Positions 26,573-35,236 of a DNA stretch of 64,000 nucleotides are shown piece by piece (the first letter of the stretch is position 1; the number at the start of each line of letters is the position of its first letter). Origin of the DNA: Cytophagales bacterium. Its GTDB lineage: Bacteria > Bacteroidota > Bacteroidia > Cytophagales > Spirosomataceae. Made by a program: the position numbers and the translations under genes. Below the pieces are notes generated by a model. The model saw nothing but the letters and a program-made list of their open reading frames with translations. It ran no database searches and was not told the origin of the DNA. The stretch covers positions 1-64,000 of the forward strand of contig JAAFJP010000011.1 of NCBI GenBank assembly GCA_013298125.1. The letters are read 5' to 3'.

Positions 26573-27157
26573 TTATACTAATTTTACTAAGTTTATTTCT
26601 CTCAGCTCCCGAAAGGCATTTATTAAACAAACACCTTTATATTTACTTAAATCATCAACCCTAATTTCTCGTTCGATAATCCTCTGACTATCAAGTAATT
26701 GTTGCCTTTTTGTTCCTTTCAAAAGAGGTGTTGAAGACGTAACCCAATGCTTCCCATCCCAAAAAACTAAATTGGCAATTGTACAATCTGTAATGAAACC
26801 ATGTTGAACCATAATCACTTCGTCAAACTCTTTATTTTCATGAAGTAAATGAGTCAAAAAACTACGGTCGGAGTATTTGTGTGAATATTCCCAATCCCCA
26901 ATATCTACCAATTTCAATTTCTTGATTTCTTTGTAAATATAAGGTGAAATGGTTAGCCCCATAATTTCTTTATCATACACGATACGACATCTAAAAATAC
27001 CCTCTGAGCATTCAGAAGGCATTTCTATAAGCTCTTGTATTTTTATATTTTCCTCAATACCAAACAATTCTTTTCTTGAATTATTGAATCTGAGATTATG
27101 ATATTTAATATTTTGAAATTGCCCGTCTCGGACTTGGATAGTTTCTAATAATTGCAT
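26573..27157 (-). CDS. aminotransferase class IV (PabC-like)
   Basis: 194 residues from the ATG at 27157; the TTG at 27175 is a weaker start. Class IV PLP fold: early LLETIQVRDG and YHNLRFN, catalytic Lys candidate in SHKYSDRSFL, cofactor-loop motif TDCTIANLVFWDGKHWVT and TPLLKGTKRQQLL. This resembles the short Bacteroidota 4-amino-4-deoxychorismate lyase-like proteins that make p-aminobenzoate for folate. No pabB is nearby. Divergent from def (54 bp between starts), so the two promoters share that region. Confidence 0.85.
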   Translation of the reverse strand: MQLLETIQVRDGQFQNIKYHNLRFNNSRKELFGIEENIKIQELIEMPSECSEGIFRCRIVYDKEIMGLTISPYIYKEIKKLKLVDIGDWEYSHKYSDRSFLTHLLHENKEFDEVIMVQHGFITDCTIANLVFWDGKHWVTSSTPLLKGTKRQQLLDSQRIIEREIRVDDLSKYKGVCLINAFRELREINLVKLV

Positions 27158-27211
27158 AATTTCAACAAAAAACAAAGGTATGAAACCTTTAAAAATAACT
27201 CATCATTTCAA

Positions 27212-27697
27212 ATGAAACATCTTGAAGATTTACTCCTTTTGGGCGACCCACGCCTATACGAAATCTGCGAACCCGTAATGTATGAGGAACTGCATTTAGT
27301 AAAAGAATGGACTTCGGATTTGCACAATGTGATGGAAGAAATCAGAGCGAAATATAATTTCGGAAGGGCAATTGCTGCCCCTCAATTAGGCATTATGAAA
27401 CGACTGATTTATATGAATATTGATAAACCAGTCGTTTTTATTAATCCAGTTTTTGAAAATCTGAGCGAAGAAAAATTTGAATTGTGGGATGATTGTATGA
27501 GTTTTCCAAATCTTTTGGTAAAAGTAAAACGTCATAAATCATTAACAATCAATTATTTAGACGAAAATTGGCAACCCCAATCTTGGAAAATGGAAGATGC
27601 CCTTTCTGAACTCCTCCAACACGAATACGACCACCTCGACGGAATTCTCTGCACGATGCGAGCCATTGATAATCAGTCGTTTAGGTGGAGACTGTAA
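27212..27697 (+). CDS. def: peptide deformylase family protein
   Basis: 161 residues from the ATG at 27212 (MKHLEDLLLLGDPRLYE); the frame extends upstream to 27152 but would overlap the divergent gene. Zinc ligands C95, H137 and H141 and catalytic E138 are present. Motif 1 reads GRAIAAPQLG and motif 3 QHEYDHLDG, both standard. Motif 2, normally EGCLS, reads DDCMS (93-97). The fold and metal site should be intact, but the altered motif 2 suggests a divergent paralogue that may act on a different N-formyl substrate or slowly. Its stop codon lies in the arm of the following palindrome. Confidence 0.88.
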   Translation: MKHLEDLLLLGDPRLYEICEPVMYEELHLVKEWTSDLHNVMEEIRAKYNFGRAIAAPQLGIMKRLIYMNIDKPVVFINPVFENLSEEKFELWDDCMSFPNLLVKVKRHKSLTINYLDENWQPQSWKMEDALSELLQHEYDHLDGILCTMRAIDNQSFRWRL

Positions 27698-27753
27698 CCC
27701 GATGTTTCCGCATCGGATGAAGTTAAGAGCCGATGCAGAAGCATCGGGTTACA
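27694..27753. repeat. palindrome (TAACCCGATG family) carrying two stop codons
   Basis: TGTAACCCGATG ... CATCGGGTTACA with inner GATG/CATC pairing. The TAA in the left arm is the def stop and the complementary TAA in the right arm is the mnmA stop, so both convergent genes end inside the same symmetrical element. Confidence 0.8.
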
Positions 27754-28885
27754 CCATCTCAGCCGCATAAATCCCCGTCTCAGCATTTTGCTTAAAAGAT
27801 TTCAAAATCCAACCACCACCTACAACATCATTTCCTTCATAAAAAACTGCCGCTTGTCCAGGGGCAACCCCTGACACCGCCTCGTGGAAATGCACTTTCA
27901 TTTTTCCATCTTCTTGAAAAATCGTAGCGGGTGTTCCATCATCTTTATAACGTACTTTTGTGATAGTTTCCAATGGCTTTTCGATGGAGGCATATTTTGA
28001 TAAATTCAATTGCCCAACCATCATTCCGTCTCTTTCGAGGTCTTTATCCCTTCCTAAGACTACTTCATTGGTCTCTTTTCTAATCTCCGTTACAAAGGCT
28101 GGATATCCCAAAGCAATGCCCAAACCTTTTCTTTGACCAATCGTATAAAATGGATAACCTTCGTGTTTGCCTAAAATTTTACCCTCAGTATCTAAGAAAT
28201 TACCGCCTTTTACACTCTCTTCCAAACCTTCAACTCTTCGTTTGATAAAGCCTCTGTAATCATTATCAGGCACAAAACAGATTTCGTAACTCTCAGCTTT
28301 ATTGACCAAATCCATGAAACCTCTTTCTGTTGCCATTTCTCTGATTTTCGCTTTTGTCAGATGTCCCAAAGGTAATTTGGTACGTGCCAAACTCTCTTGC
28401 GAAACACCCCAAAGTACATAACTTTGGTCTTTCCAAGCATCAAAACCTTTTGAAATAATGTGTCGATTGTTTTCTTCTCTAATATTGGCGTAATGTCCTG
28501 TGGCAATAAATTCACAGTCCAATTTATCGGCACGTTTCAACAAAGCATCCCATTTTATATGCGTATTACACATCACACAAGGATTGGGCGTGCGTCCTTC
28601 GAGGTATTCGCCCGTGAAATAATCAATCACAGCATCGCCGAATTCGTTTCTAATATCCAGAATATAATGAGGGAAACCTAATTGTACTGCCACATTACGG
28701 GCATCGTTGATAGAGTCCAAAGAACAGCAACCTGTTTCCTTCTTCGTCCCGCCCGAGGAGGCGTAATCCCAGGTTTTCATCGTCATTCCAACGACTTCGT
28801 AGCCTTCTTCGTGGAGCATAACTGCCGCCACCGAACTGTCTATGCCGCCACTCATGGCGACTAAAATTCTTCCGTGTTTACTCAT
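27749..28885 (-). CDS. mnmA: tRNA-uridine 2-sulfurtransferase MnmA
   Basis: 378 residues from the ATG at 28885 (MSKHGRILVAMSGGIDSSV); a TTG 15 nt upstream is the alternative. PP-loop SGGIDSS near residues 12-18, the catalytic Cys in NPCVMCN near 100, and the second Cys in SYEICFVPD near 200. C-terminal beta domains complete the normal length. It thiolates U34 of Lys, Glu and Gln tRNAs. The stop is in the palindrome 27694-27753. Confidence 0.96.
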   Translation of the reverse strand: MSKHGRILVAMSGGIDSSVAAVMLHEEGYEVVGMTMKTWDYASSGGTKKETGCCSLDSINDARNVAVQLGFPHYILDIRNEFGDAVIDYFTGEYLEGRTPNPCVMCNTHIKWDALLKRADKLDCEFIATGHYANIREENNRHIISKGFDAWKDQSYVLWGVSQESLARTKLPLGHLTKAKIREMATERGFMDLVNKAESYEICFVPDNDYRGFIKRRVEGLEESVKGGNFLDTEGKILGKHEGYPFYTIGQRKGLGIALGYPAFVTEIRKETNEVVLGRDKDLERDGMMVGQLNLSKYASIEKPLETITKVRYKDDGTPATIFQEDGKMKVHFHEAVSGVAPGQAAVFYEGNDVVGGGWILKSFKQNAETGIYAAEMV

Positions 28886-28925
28886 TTTGTTTGTCTGCAA
28901 GGGTTCAAAGCCCTTCGTTTTTGGT

Positions 28926-29564
28926 TTACTCTATATCCGATGAATCCATCAGATAAATGGCACTGTCAATAATAAAAAATATACCTTGATTGGTCAATAC
29001 ATTTTCATCGTGTAAATCTTCTAAAATAATGCCTAATTCAGAATTAAAATAATCGTTATTCTTCTTATGTTGAAAACCATTCTTTTCAAGAAATAATTTC
29101 AAAAGTGATAAATCCGTAGGAGAAGTGGATTCTATAAAAGGTTGTTTTACAACGGAATAAAACGCAGTTTTATCTGTATTTTCAAAGAATCCTAATAGTT
29201 GATAGGCAGTTGTGGGGAATAAATAGTTGTGAATCAGAAGACTAATGAAATAGTCATTCCACGTTTCATAAAAGATAGAATCATTTGTTTTGATAACATA
29301 AAGCCCATTTTCTTCTAAATAAACTTTCTGTTCAGCACCTTCTCCAATATAGGCACTCTCATTGATTCCGTTGTACCAAAACTGATTTCTATCAGCAAAA
29401 TCTCTAAGCAATTCTACTTCATCCTTTTTAGAGAAGAGTTCTGATTTTTCAGTCTCTCCACTTGTTGTTTTGCTTTCTCTAAGGAAACGGAGGACTGTCT
29501 GGATAGAATGTCCTGTTGTAGTTTCGCTAATTCCGATAATGATATTTCTAAGTTCATCGTTCAT
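28926..29564 (-). CDS. polyvalent-protein-type kinase domain protein
   Basis: 212 residues from the ATG at 29564; the open frame continues upstream to 29720 but would run through the promoter of the divergent TrpF-like gene. The core resembles the kinase domain found in phage and mobile-element polyvalent proteins: glycine loop-like IGEGAEQKVYL, Lys in LYVIKTNDS, and catalytic loop-like LEDLHDENVL followed by FFIIDS where DFG would stand. Here it stands alone, as often seen in Bacteroidota. Substrate unknown. It may be a relic of a mobile element, though no other mobile gene is close. Confidence 0.7.
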   Translation of the reverse strand: MNDELRNIIIGISETTTGHSIQTVLRFLRESKTTSGETEKSELFSKKDEVELLRDFADRNQFWYNGINESAYIGEGAEQKVYLEENGLYVIKTNDSIFYETWNDYFISLLIHNYLFPTTAYQLLGFFENTDKTAFYSVVKQPFIESTSPTDLSLLKLFLEKNGFQHKKNNDYFNSELGIILEDLHDENVLTNQGIFFIIDSAIYLMDSSDIE

Positions 29565-29623
29565 TATTTTTCTCGAAATTACACATTTTTTCTCTTTTTT
29601 GAAAGGTAGATTTCGCCATTTCT

Positions 29624-29654
29624 TTTGTTCTGAGTGACTTGATTCATACTTTTG
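29624..29654 (+). promoter_or_regulatory. promoter TTTG-N19-TACTTTTG
   Basis: A perfect Bacteroidota-type promoter: TTTG at 29624-29627 and TACTTTTG at 29647-29654, 32 bp before the TrpF-like start codon. It lies within the upstream extension of the kinase frame and therefore argues for the shorter kinase start. Confidence 0.65.
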
Positions 29655-29685
29655 CAGACTCATCTTCCGATAACGAACAATCAAA

Positions 29686-30285
29686 ATGCTAAAAACAACT
29701 ATAAAAGTTTCCAATCTCAATAATCTCTCAGATGCACGTTATTGTGCGGGTATGGGAGTCGAAATGTTAGGTTTTTCGATGGACGAATTGGACTTCGATA
29801 AATTCAAAGAAATGCGTGGATGGCTCGCAGGAGTACAGATTGTGGGAGAGACAAACTCAAAAGATATATCAACCATTATTGATTTAGTCGAAAAGTATCA
29901 GCCTGATTATCTGGAAGTTAGTGATTGGGAGAATATGATTGAAATTCAAAGAATTGGTAAGCCAATCATCTTGAAAGTGGATTTCGCTACGGCAAATCTG
30001 CCCGCACTTTTTCATGCTACGAAAGGAAACGTAGAATATTTTTTATTAGAAAATTCGGATGATTTTGGTATTGTGGACGATGGCGTTTTGAGTCAATTAG
30101 ATGCTTGGTCATTTCAATATCCTATTCTCTTAGGTTTTGGCATAAAGGAATCAAACGCAAATGACCTTTTAGAACAAACCCAATTGACTGGATTTGCTCT
30201 GAAAGGTGGCAACGAAATCAGACCTGGTTTTGGTGATTTCGAGGACTTAATGAATGTTTTGGAAAGTTTGGAGACAGAGGATTAA
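29686..30285 (+). CDS. phosphoribosylanthranilate isomerase-like barrel lacking the catalytic Cys
   Basis: 199 residues of a TIM barrel close to TrpF: opening LKTTIKVSNLNNLSDARYCA and GMGVEMLGF corresponds to the TrpF start, and the end ALKGGNEIRPGFGDFEDL matches the phosphate-binding SSGVE-PG-KD loop. The TrpF motif KICG, which carries the general-base Cys, reads KVSN here, so isomerase activity is unlikely. No other trp gene is in the window. It could be a catabolic or binding barrel of unknown substrate. It has its own good promoter. Confidence 0.72.
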   Translation: MLKTTIKVSNLNNLSDARYCAGMGVEMLGFSMDELDFDKFKEMRGWLAGVQIVGETNSKDISTIIDLVEKYQPDYLEVSDWENMIEIQRIGKPIILKVDFATANLPALFHATKGNVEYFLLENSDDFGIVDDGVLSQLDAWSFQYPILLGFGIKESNANDLLEQTQLTGFALKGGNEIRPGFGDFEDLMNVLESLETED

Positions 30286-30386
30286 GACGTTTTTATCGGA
30301 TAAGTCTCGTCTTTACTGTTGGTAACTTTAAAGCTCAGGTACACTCCCATACCAAGCAATAGCATTGCGAATAGAACAAAAATCAT
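30282..30386 (-). CDS. possible single-helix microprotein
   Basis: 34 codons from the ATG at 30386 (MIFVLFAMLLLGMGVYLSFK and a short polar tail to ...IKTS). One membrane helix and a charged C-terminus resemble small subunits of membrane complexes (KdpF- or CcoS-like in shape only). Its stop overlaps the end of the TrpF-like gene by 3 nt. Low confidence, but it is the only coding potential in the 231-bp gap 30286-30516. Confidence 0.35.
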   Translation of the reverse strand: MIFVLFAMLLLGMGVYLSFKVTNSKDETYPIKTS

Positions 30387-30516
30387 GGCGGTTGATTAAA
30401 TGTTATAAGGATTAAAAATTTTCATAAAAATTCTGAAACTTGTGACGTTAAGAGATAAATACTTCTACATCAGTGGTTAGCAACAGAACAAAAACATTAC
30501 CAAAAATAATTGAAAA

Positions 30517-31458
30517 TCAGATATTTACAAATATTTTACCAATTATTTCATCTAATTTCTTATCAAACGGTAATTTTGGGTCTAACCAATTGATAATCAG
30601 ACCGTCAGATTCCATTTTTCGGAAATAAGTCATTTGTCTTTTGGCGAATTGATGAATGGCAATATTTAAGCGTTCTACCATCGTGCTATAATCTAATTCT
30701 CCTGTTAAATATTGAGTAATAAATTTGTATTCTAAACCGTAGAAAATTAATTTATCAGGGCTTATTCCTTTATCAATCAAGGCTTTAACTTCCTCAATCA
30801 TTCCATTTTGTAATCGTTCATTCAAACGCTTTGTGATACGCTCACGACGAATTTCTGTTTCTGGATTTAATCCAAAAATGATTGAATTGGGAATTTTTGG
30901 TTTTGGGATTTGAAACTCAGGATTTTTAGATAGGAAATGACTTATTTCAATGGCTCTGATGAGTCGTTTTTTTGTGGATAAATCTGGATTAAATTCACGT
31001 TCAACGCTGGCAGGGTTTTGAACCCTGCCAGCGTTAATCCGTAACTCTTCAAAAGATTTACTTTCTAACTCTTCTCTCAATTTTTCATCAATCGGGATGG
31101 CAGTAAATTCATATCCTTTTAAAACAGACTCCAAATACATACCCGAACCTCCGCACAAAATGGCAGGTTTATTTCGAGATGAAATGTCTTCAAAAACACG
31201 CTGAAAATCTTGTTGGAAAAGATGAATGTGATACTGTTTTCCTGCATCCAAAATGTCAATCAAATGATACGGAATTAATTGATTATCAATACGATACTCT
31301 TCTAAATCTTTGCCCGTACCGATATTCATATCACGATACACTTGTCGAGAATCAGCACTGATAATTTCTCCCTGAATTTGATAGGCTAAGTGGGTAGCTA
31401 AGTGGGTTTTTCCACTGGCAGTTGGACCAAGAATGACGATTAGGGGTAGAGTCTTCAT
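30517..31458 (-). CDS. miaA: tRNA dimethylallyltransferase MiaA with in-frame palindrome
   Basis: 313 residues from the ATG at 31458, which overlaps the nuoH stop (ATGA). P-loop ILGPTASGKT near residues 6-15, SADSRQVYRDMNIGTGK, and C-terminal YGLEYKFITQYL, all MiaA hallmarks. It transfers dimethylallyl to A37 of UNN-reading tRNAs. Residues 142-152 (NAGRVQNPASV) are encoded by a perfect 33-nt palindrome inserted in frame just before FNPDLSTKKRLIRAIEI. The rest of the protein is uninterrupted, so the enzyme is probably functional. It is the last gene of a minus-strand run that includes nuoH and the M28 peptidase. Confidence 0.95.
   Translation of the reverse strand: MKTLPLIVILGPTASGKTHLATHLAYQIQGEIISADSRQVYRDMNIGTGKDLEEYRIDNQLIPYHLIDILDAGKQYHIHLFQQDFQRVFEDISSRNKPAILCGGSGMYLESVLKGYEFTAIPIDEKLREELESKSFEELRINAGRVQNPASVEREFNPDLSTKKRLIRAIEISHFLSKNPEFQIPKPKIPNSIIFGLNPETEIRRERITKRLNERLQNGMIEEVKALIDKGISPDKLIFYGLEYKFITQYLTGELDYSTMVERLNIAIHQFAKRQMTYFRKMESDGLIINWLDPKLPFDKKLDEIIGKIFVNI
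31003..31035. repeat. perfect 33-nt palindrome inside miaA
   Basis: Arms AACGCTGGCAGGGTT (31003-31017) and AACCCTGCCAGCGTT (31021-31035) with a 3-nt loop. Length is exactly 11 codons and the frame is kept. It is GC-richer than the surrounding gene and has the form of the intergenic palindromes in this window, so it is probably an inserted repeat element. Confidence 0.9.
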
Positions 31459-32546
31459 ACCATCAAAAGTCTCCAAATAGCCGACAAAAATACCCCCAAA
31501 ATAGCAAAAGGTGTAAGCACTTTCCAAGTCAAATACATCAATTGATCAACTCTCAGACGTGGGTATGTCCAACGAATCCACATCATCAGAAAGATGCTCA
31601 AATAGGCTTTCGATAACAACCAAAACATTCCCCAGATGATACCCAACCATGAATTAGGTTCGCCCGAAGTCCAGTCGGCTAATTTTAGAAATCCTATATT
31701 TGGGAGTGGTGTATTCCAACTTCCAAAGAATAAAATTACTCCTAACAAACTGACTAAGAGCATCATGCCGTATTCAGAAAGAAAAACCAAAGCCCAACGA
31801 ATGCCAGAATATTCTGTATGAAAACCACCTACTAATTCAGATTCCGCCTCGGGCAAATCGAAAGGAGCTCTGTTACATTCTGCCAACGAAGCGATAAAAA
31901 ATATGACATAAACAGGAAATAAAAACGGCACTCTGACGATATTCCAAGATAAAATTCCGCCTACGTTTGTGATGTCAATATTCAAGAATTTTAAGCCAAA
32001 AAGATAAGTAGTCTCAGATGAATAAATCCCTTGCTGAAAACTGATTTCTTGGAGGTTCAAAGTCTGCGAAATCATCACTACACACATCACCGAAAGCCCC
32101 AAAGGAATCTCATACGAGACAATTTGAGCGACTGAACGCATTGCCCCAATCAATGAATATTTGTTATTAGAAGCCCAACCCGCCATCAAAATGCCGATGA
32201 TGTCGACAGAGATAATTGCTAATAAATAGAACACCCCAACATCCGCTTTTGAGCCTTGTAAAAACTCACTAGGACCCAAAGGCATCACCGCAAAGCCCGC
32301 AAAAATGGCAATAAAAATCAAGCAAGGAGCTATTAAAAAAAGCCATTTGTTAGCTAATTTAGGCACAATATCCTCTTTTTGAAGGAGTTTTAGTAAATCC
32401 GCAAATATTTGAAGTAAGCCAAATTTACCAACCTCCATCGGACCAAGACGGTCTTGCATGAAGGCGGATATTTTTCGCTCGCCATATACACCTATGACGA
32501 TGTTGGCGAGGATTAATGAGAGGGATATTAATAAGGCTATGTACAT
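31455..32546 (-). CDS. nuoH: NADH-quinone oxidoreductase subunit H (NuoH)
   Basis: 363 residues with eight or nine membrane helices. NuoH motifs: ERKISAFMQDRLGPMEVG near the first loop, quinone-cavity segment NRAPFDLPEAESELVGGFHTEYSG, and WIRWTYPRLRVDQLM near the end. It forms the quinone chamber and proton-channel junction of complex I. No other nuo gene is within the window: it stands between an M28 peptidase (16-nt gap) and miaA (4-nt overlap). Confidence 0.96.
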   Translation of the reverse strand: MYIALLISLSLILANIVIGVYGERKISAFMQDRLGPMEVGKFGLLQIFADLLKLLQKEDIVPKLANKWLFLIAPCLIFIAIFAGFAVMPLGPSEFLQGSKADVGVFYLLAIISVDIIGILMAGWASNNKYSLIGAMRSVAQIVSYEIPLGLSVMCVVMISQTLNLQEISFQQGIYSSETTYLFGLKFLNIDITNVGGILSWNIVRVPFLFPVYVIFFIASLAECNRAPFDLPEAESELVGGFHTEYSGIRWALVFLSEYGMMLLVSLLGVILFFGSWNTPLPNIGFLKLADWTSGEPNSWLGIIWGMFWLLSKAYLSIFLMMWIRWTYPRLRVDQLMYLTWKVLTPFAILGVFLSAIWRLLMV

Positions 32547-32561
32547 TTTTAAGTTAATCTA

Positions 32562-33605
32562 TCAATTCAAACCTTCTTCTCTATTCGCAATTTCCCAAGC
32601 GGTATGAAAAATCAATTGTGCTCTTTTTTGTAAAACATCAAAATCAATTTTTTCTAAATCATCGGTTGATTCGTGATAATCTGGATGCAAGCCACTGGTA
32701 TAAAATATTACGGGAATTCCATGAACCGCAAAATTGAAATGGTCTGAACGAGTATAAAGGCTCAATGGGTCAGAAGGAGAATTGTATTTATAGTCGAATT
32801 GAAGATTTAGCGTTGATTGATTGATCTTTTCACTAAGATTATGTAAATCCTTTGAAATCCTATCAGAACCTACTAAATATAGATAATCGTGAGCTTTTCT
32901 GTGTTCTCTATCAATCCTACCGACCATGTCAATATTCAAATCACAAACCGTATTTGATAAAGGAATAAGAGGATGCTCTGTATAATAACTTGACCCTACA
33001 AGTCCTTGTTCTTCGCCCGTAAAGGCAATGAATAAAATGCCCCTTCTTGGTGGATGCCCTTCTTTTTTAGCTTTTGTAAATGCTTTGGCAATTTCCATCA
33101 TTGCAACTGTTCCAGAACCATCATCATCCGCACCGTTATAAATCGTTCCGTTTTTAGTTCCAATATGGTCGTAATGAGCTGAGATTACAACAAATTCCGT
33201 TTTCTTATCTGTTCCTTCAACCAAACCCAACACATTTTCAGTTACCATTACTCCTTTGCTTTTTATATTCTCAGGAGTTGGATTAATCATCGGGCTAAAT
33301 CGTCCTCCATAGTATTCTTTTAAGTAAATCTTCTGAAAGTAAGAATAAATCTGAGTAGAATCATTGACCCAATTAGCAACTTTCATAATTTCATTCTTAG
33401 CAAAATGATCTGCAATGTAGTAAGCCGCCATTTTCTGTTCATTTGAACCTGTCAGACGACCTTTCATATTATCATTTGCCAAAACGGAAAGATGCTCAAA
33501 AAGGTCTTCTTTTGTGATTGTTTTAGCGTATTCTTTGCTCAAATTTTCTTCGGAAAAAGAGAAAAATAAAAGGGTAAAACTGAGTAGAATAAATGCTTTT
33601 TTCAT
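32562..33605 (-). CDS. M28-family zinc aminopeptidase, secreted
   Basis: 347 residues from the ATG at 33605, which gives a signal peptide (MKKAFILLSFTLLFFSFS); the longer frame to 33686 lacks one. Metal-site motifs of M28 peptidases are complete: SAHYDHIG, NGADDDGSG, AFTGEEQGLVGS, NIDMVGR and the last His in HPDYHESTDD. Probably a periplasmic or exported aminopeptidase. It follows the AAA/PDDEXK gene by 10 bp and precedes nuoH by 16 bp, so one transcript is likely. Confidence 0.92.
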   Translation of the reverse strand: MKKAFILLSFTLLFFSFSEENLSKEYAKTITKEDLFEHLSVLANDNMKGRLTGSNEQKMAAYYIADHFAKNEIMKVANWVNDSTQIYSYFQKIYLKEYYGGRFSPMINPTPENIKSKGVMVTENVLGLVEGTDKKTEFVVISAHYDHIGTKNGTIYNGADDDGSGTVAMMEIAKAFTKAKKEGHPPRRGILFIAFTGEEQGLVGSSYYTEHPLIPLSNTVCDLNIDMVGRIDREHRKAHDYLYLVGSDRISKDLHNLSEKINQSTLNLQFDYKYNSPSDPLSLYTRSDHFNFAVHGIPVIFYTSGLHPDYHESTDDLEKIDFDVLQKRAQLIFHTAWEIANREEGLN

Positions 33606-33615
33606 AAATTTTTGA

Positions 33616-35128
33616 TTAAAATTCCTTCCAAAGAAATTCTTTAACCCTTTTCTCTTCCTTAGAAAAATTGACCCCAATACCAACACAAATTTTTCCTTGA
33701 TGCAAATAAGGAGTCAAATATCCTTTCTTTTCAATTTGAGCCAAAGCCTTTTCAGCCGATTCGTCCATTTTGAACTCAAAGCAATACACGTACTTTTCTA
33801 ATCTCACGAGTGCATCCATACGACCATCCGAAGTCTGTACTTCTGAATCTACATATATGCCTAAGAGTTTGAAAATCAAATGAATGATTGCGTGATAAAA
33901 ATGTTCGTTCTCTTTTTGCCAAAGCGTATATGGAATGGATTTGAAGAGGGTGTTTAGGATTTGTTGGACTTTTTCTAAGTTGCCTTCGTTGAGTGATTGT
34001 CGAAGATTCACTACAAGGCTAATACTTTTCTCCGCTTTCATTTTGCGTAAATGAGTTTGCCAAAATTTCTATAAACGAACTTTTAACTTCTAAGTTTGGG
34101 TATCCCAATTTTACAAGTCCAAACGAATCAATACTTTTTACCGTCAAATACCCCGTTTGGAACATCAAAGGAATCAAATTTAATTCCGTAAGTGAATACG
34201 CTTCAAGGTCATTATACGACATTTGCACTTCTTCAAAATCAAATCTATGCGATTGTTTACAGAGGTTAATCAAAAAAGTAGGTGTTCCTGTGGTAAACCA
34301 ATAATTTCTAAATTCTCCTTTTTGGAAAAAATTTAAGACTGAAAACGGGTTATACACACTTTCTGAATCATTCCACTTATATCCGTTATACCATTTTTTT
34401 ACTAACTCGGCATCTTTGTCTTTTAATGCATCTTCAAAATAGAATTGTAATTCACTTTCCGTTATTCCACAAATTCCAGCCGACTCTTTATCGGTTGAAA
34501 TATCATTCAAATTATTCAAATCCGAGAAGATACTCACTCGTGAAAATTTGGAAACGCCCGTAATAAAAACCATCCGCAAATAATCATCCGCATCTTTCAG
34601 AATGGAATAAAATCCTTTCAGAATATCCTGATTTTCGAGTGCCTTGTCAGTATCTTGACCTAAATAATCAATGATGGGTTTGTCGTATTCGTCTATTAAT
34701 ACAACCACTTTACCTTTTTTCTGAGCAATGGTTTCAATTAACTCTCTGAACATCAAACCATTGCTTTCTGATTCTAACTCAAAGCCATTTTTCTTGGCAA
34801 GGCTTCTTAGTTCTATTTTGATGGCTTTTGAAAGTCCAATTTCTTTGTGGTCAATATTGCTGAAAGATATTTTTATGACAGGATTTGTTTGTTCCCAATT
34901 CCATTTGTCTTCTATAAAAAGCCCTTTGAATAAATCTTTTTTACCTTGAAATAATGCCTCTATCGTATTGACAAACAAAGACTTACCAAATCTACGGGGG
35001 CGTGACAAGAAATAATAACCTGCCGAATTTACTAAGGAATGTAAATACGGAGTTTTATCTACATACAAGAAATCGCCTTCTCGTATCTTTTTAAATTCTT
35101 GTATGCCTATGGGGTATTTTGGGGGCAT
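33616..35128 (-). pseudogene. AAA-ATPase-like / PD-(D/E)XK protein, frameshifted
   Basis: Two overlapping frames together make one protein of about 505 residues of the AAA-ATPase-like (PF09820) plus PDDEXK_9 (PF08011) family. The first frame (35128 to 34019) starts MPPKYPIGIQEFKKIREGDF and has Walker A RPRRFGKS and Walker B VVLIDEYDKPI. The second (34041 to 33616) holds the nuclease part, DGRMDALVRLEKYVYCFEFK. The frames differ by +1 and join around an A-rich stretch at 34019-34041. Such proteins are abundant, often multi-copy, in Bacteroidota and of unknown function. One extra base, real or a sequencing error, explains the split. Confidence 0.85.
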
Positions 35129-35236
35129 TTTTAGTGAGAATTTTCTTTGAGTAAATTAAAAATTATCTGCCAATTTGTAAATTTAAGGTCTTCCAATTAT
35201 TTCCACCCCAATTACAAATAGGGTTTGAAAAATTTA

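Noticed and set aside
28890-28915. AAGGGTTCAAAGCCC stretch resembling a tRNA T-arm
   Set aside because: No acceptor, D or anticodon arm can be built around it; it is a short palindrome upstream of mnmA.
34019-34041. The overlap of the two AAA/PDDEXK frames as a normal overlapping-gene start
   Set aside because: The second frame starts in the middle of the family's continuous sequence, so a frameshift explains it better than two genes.
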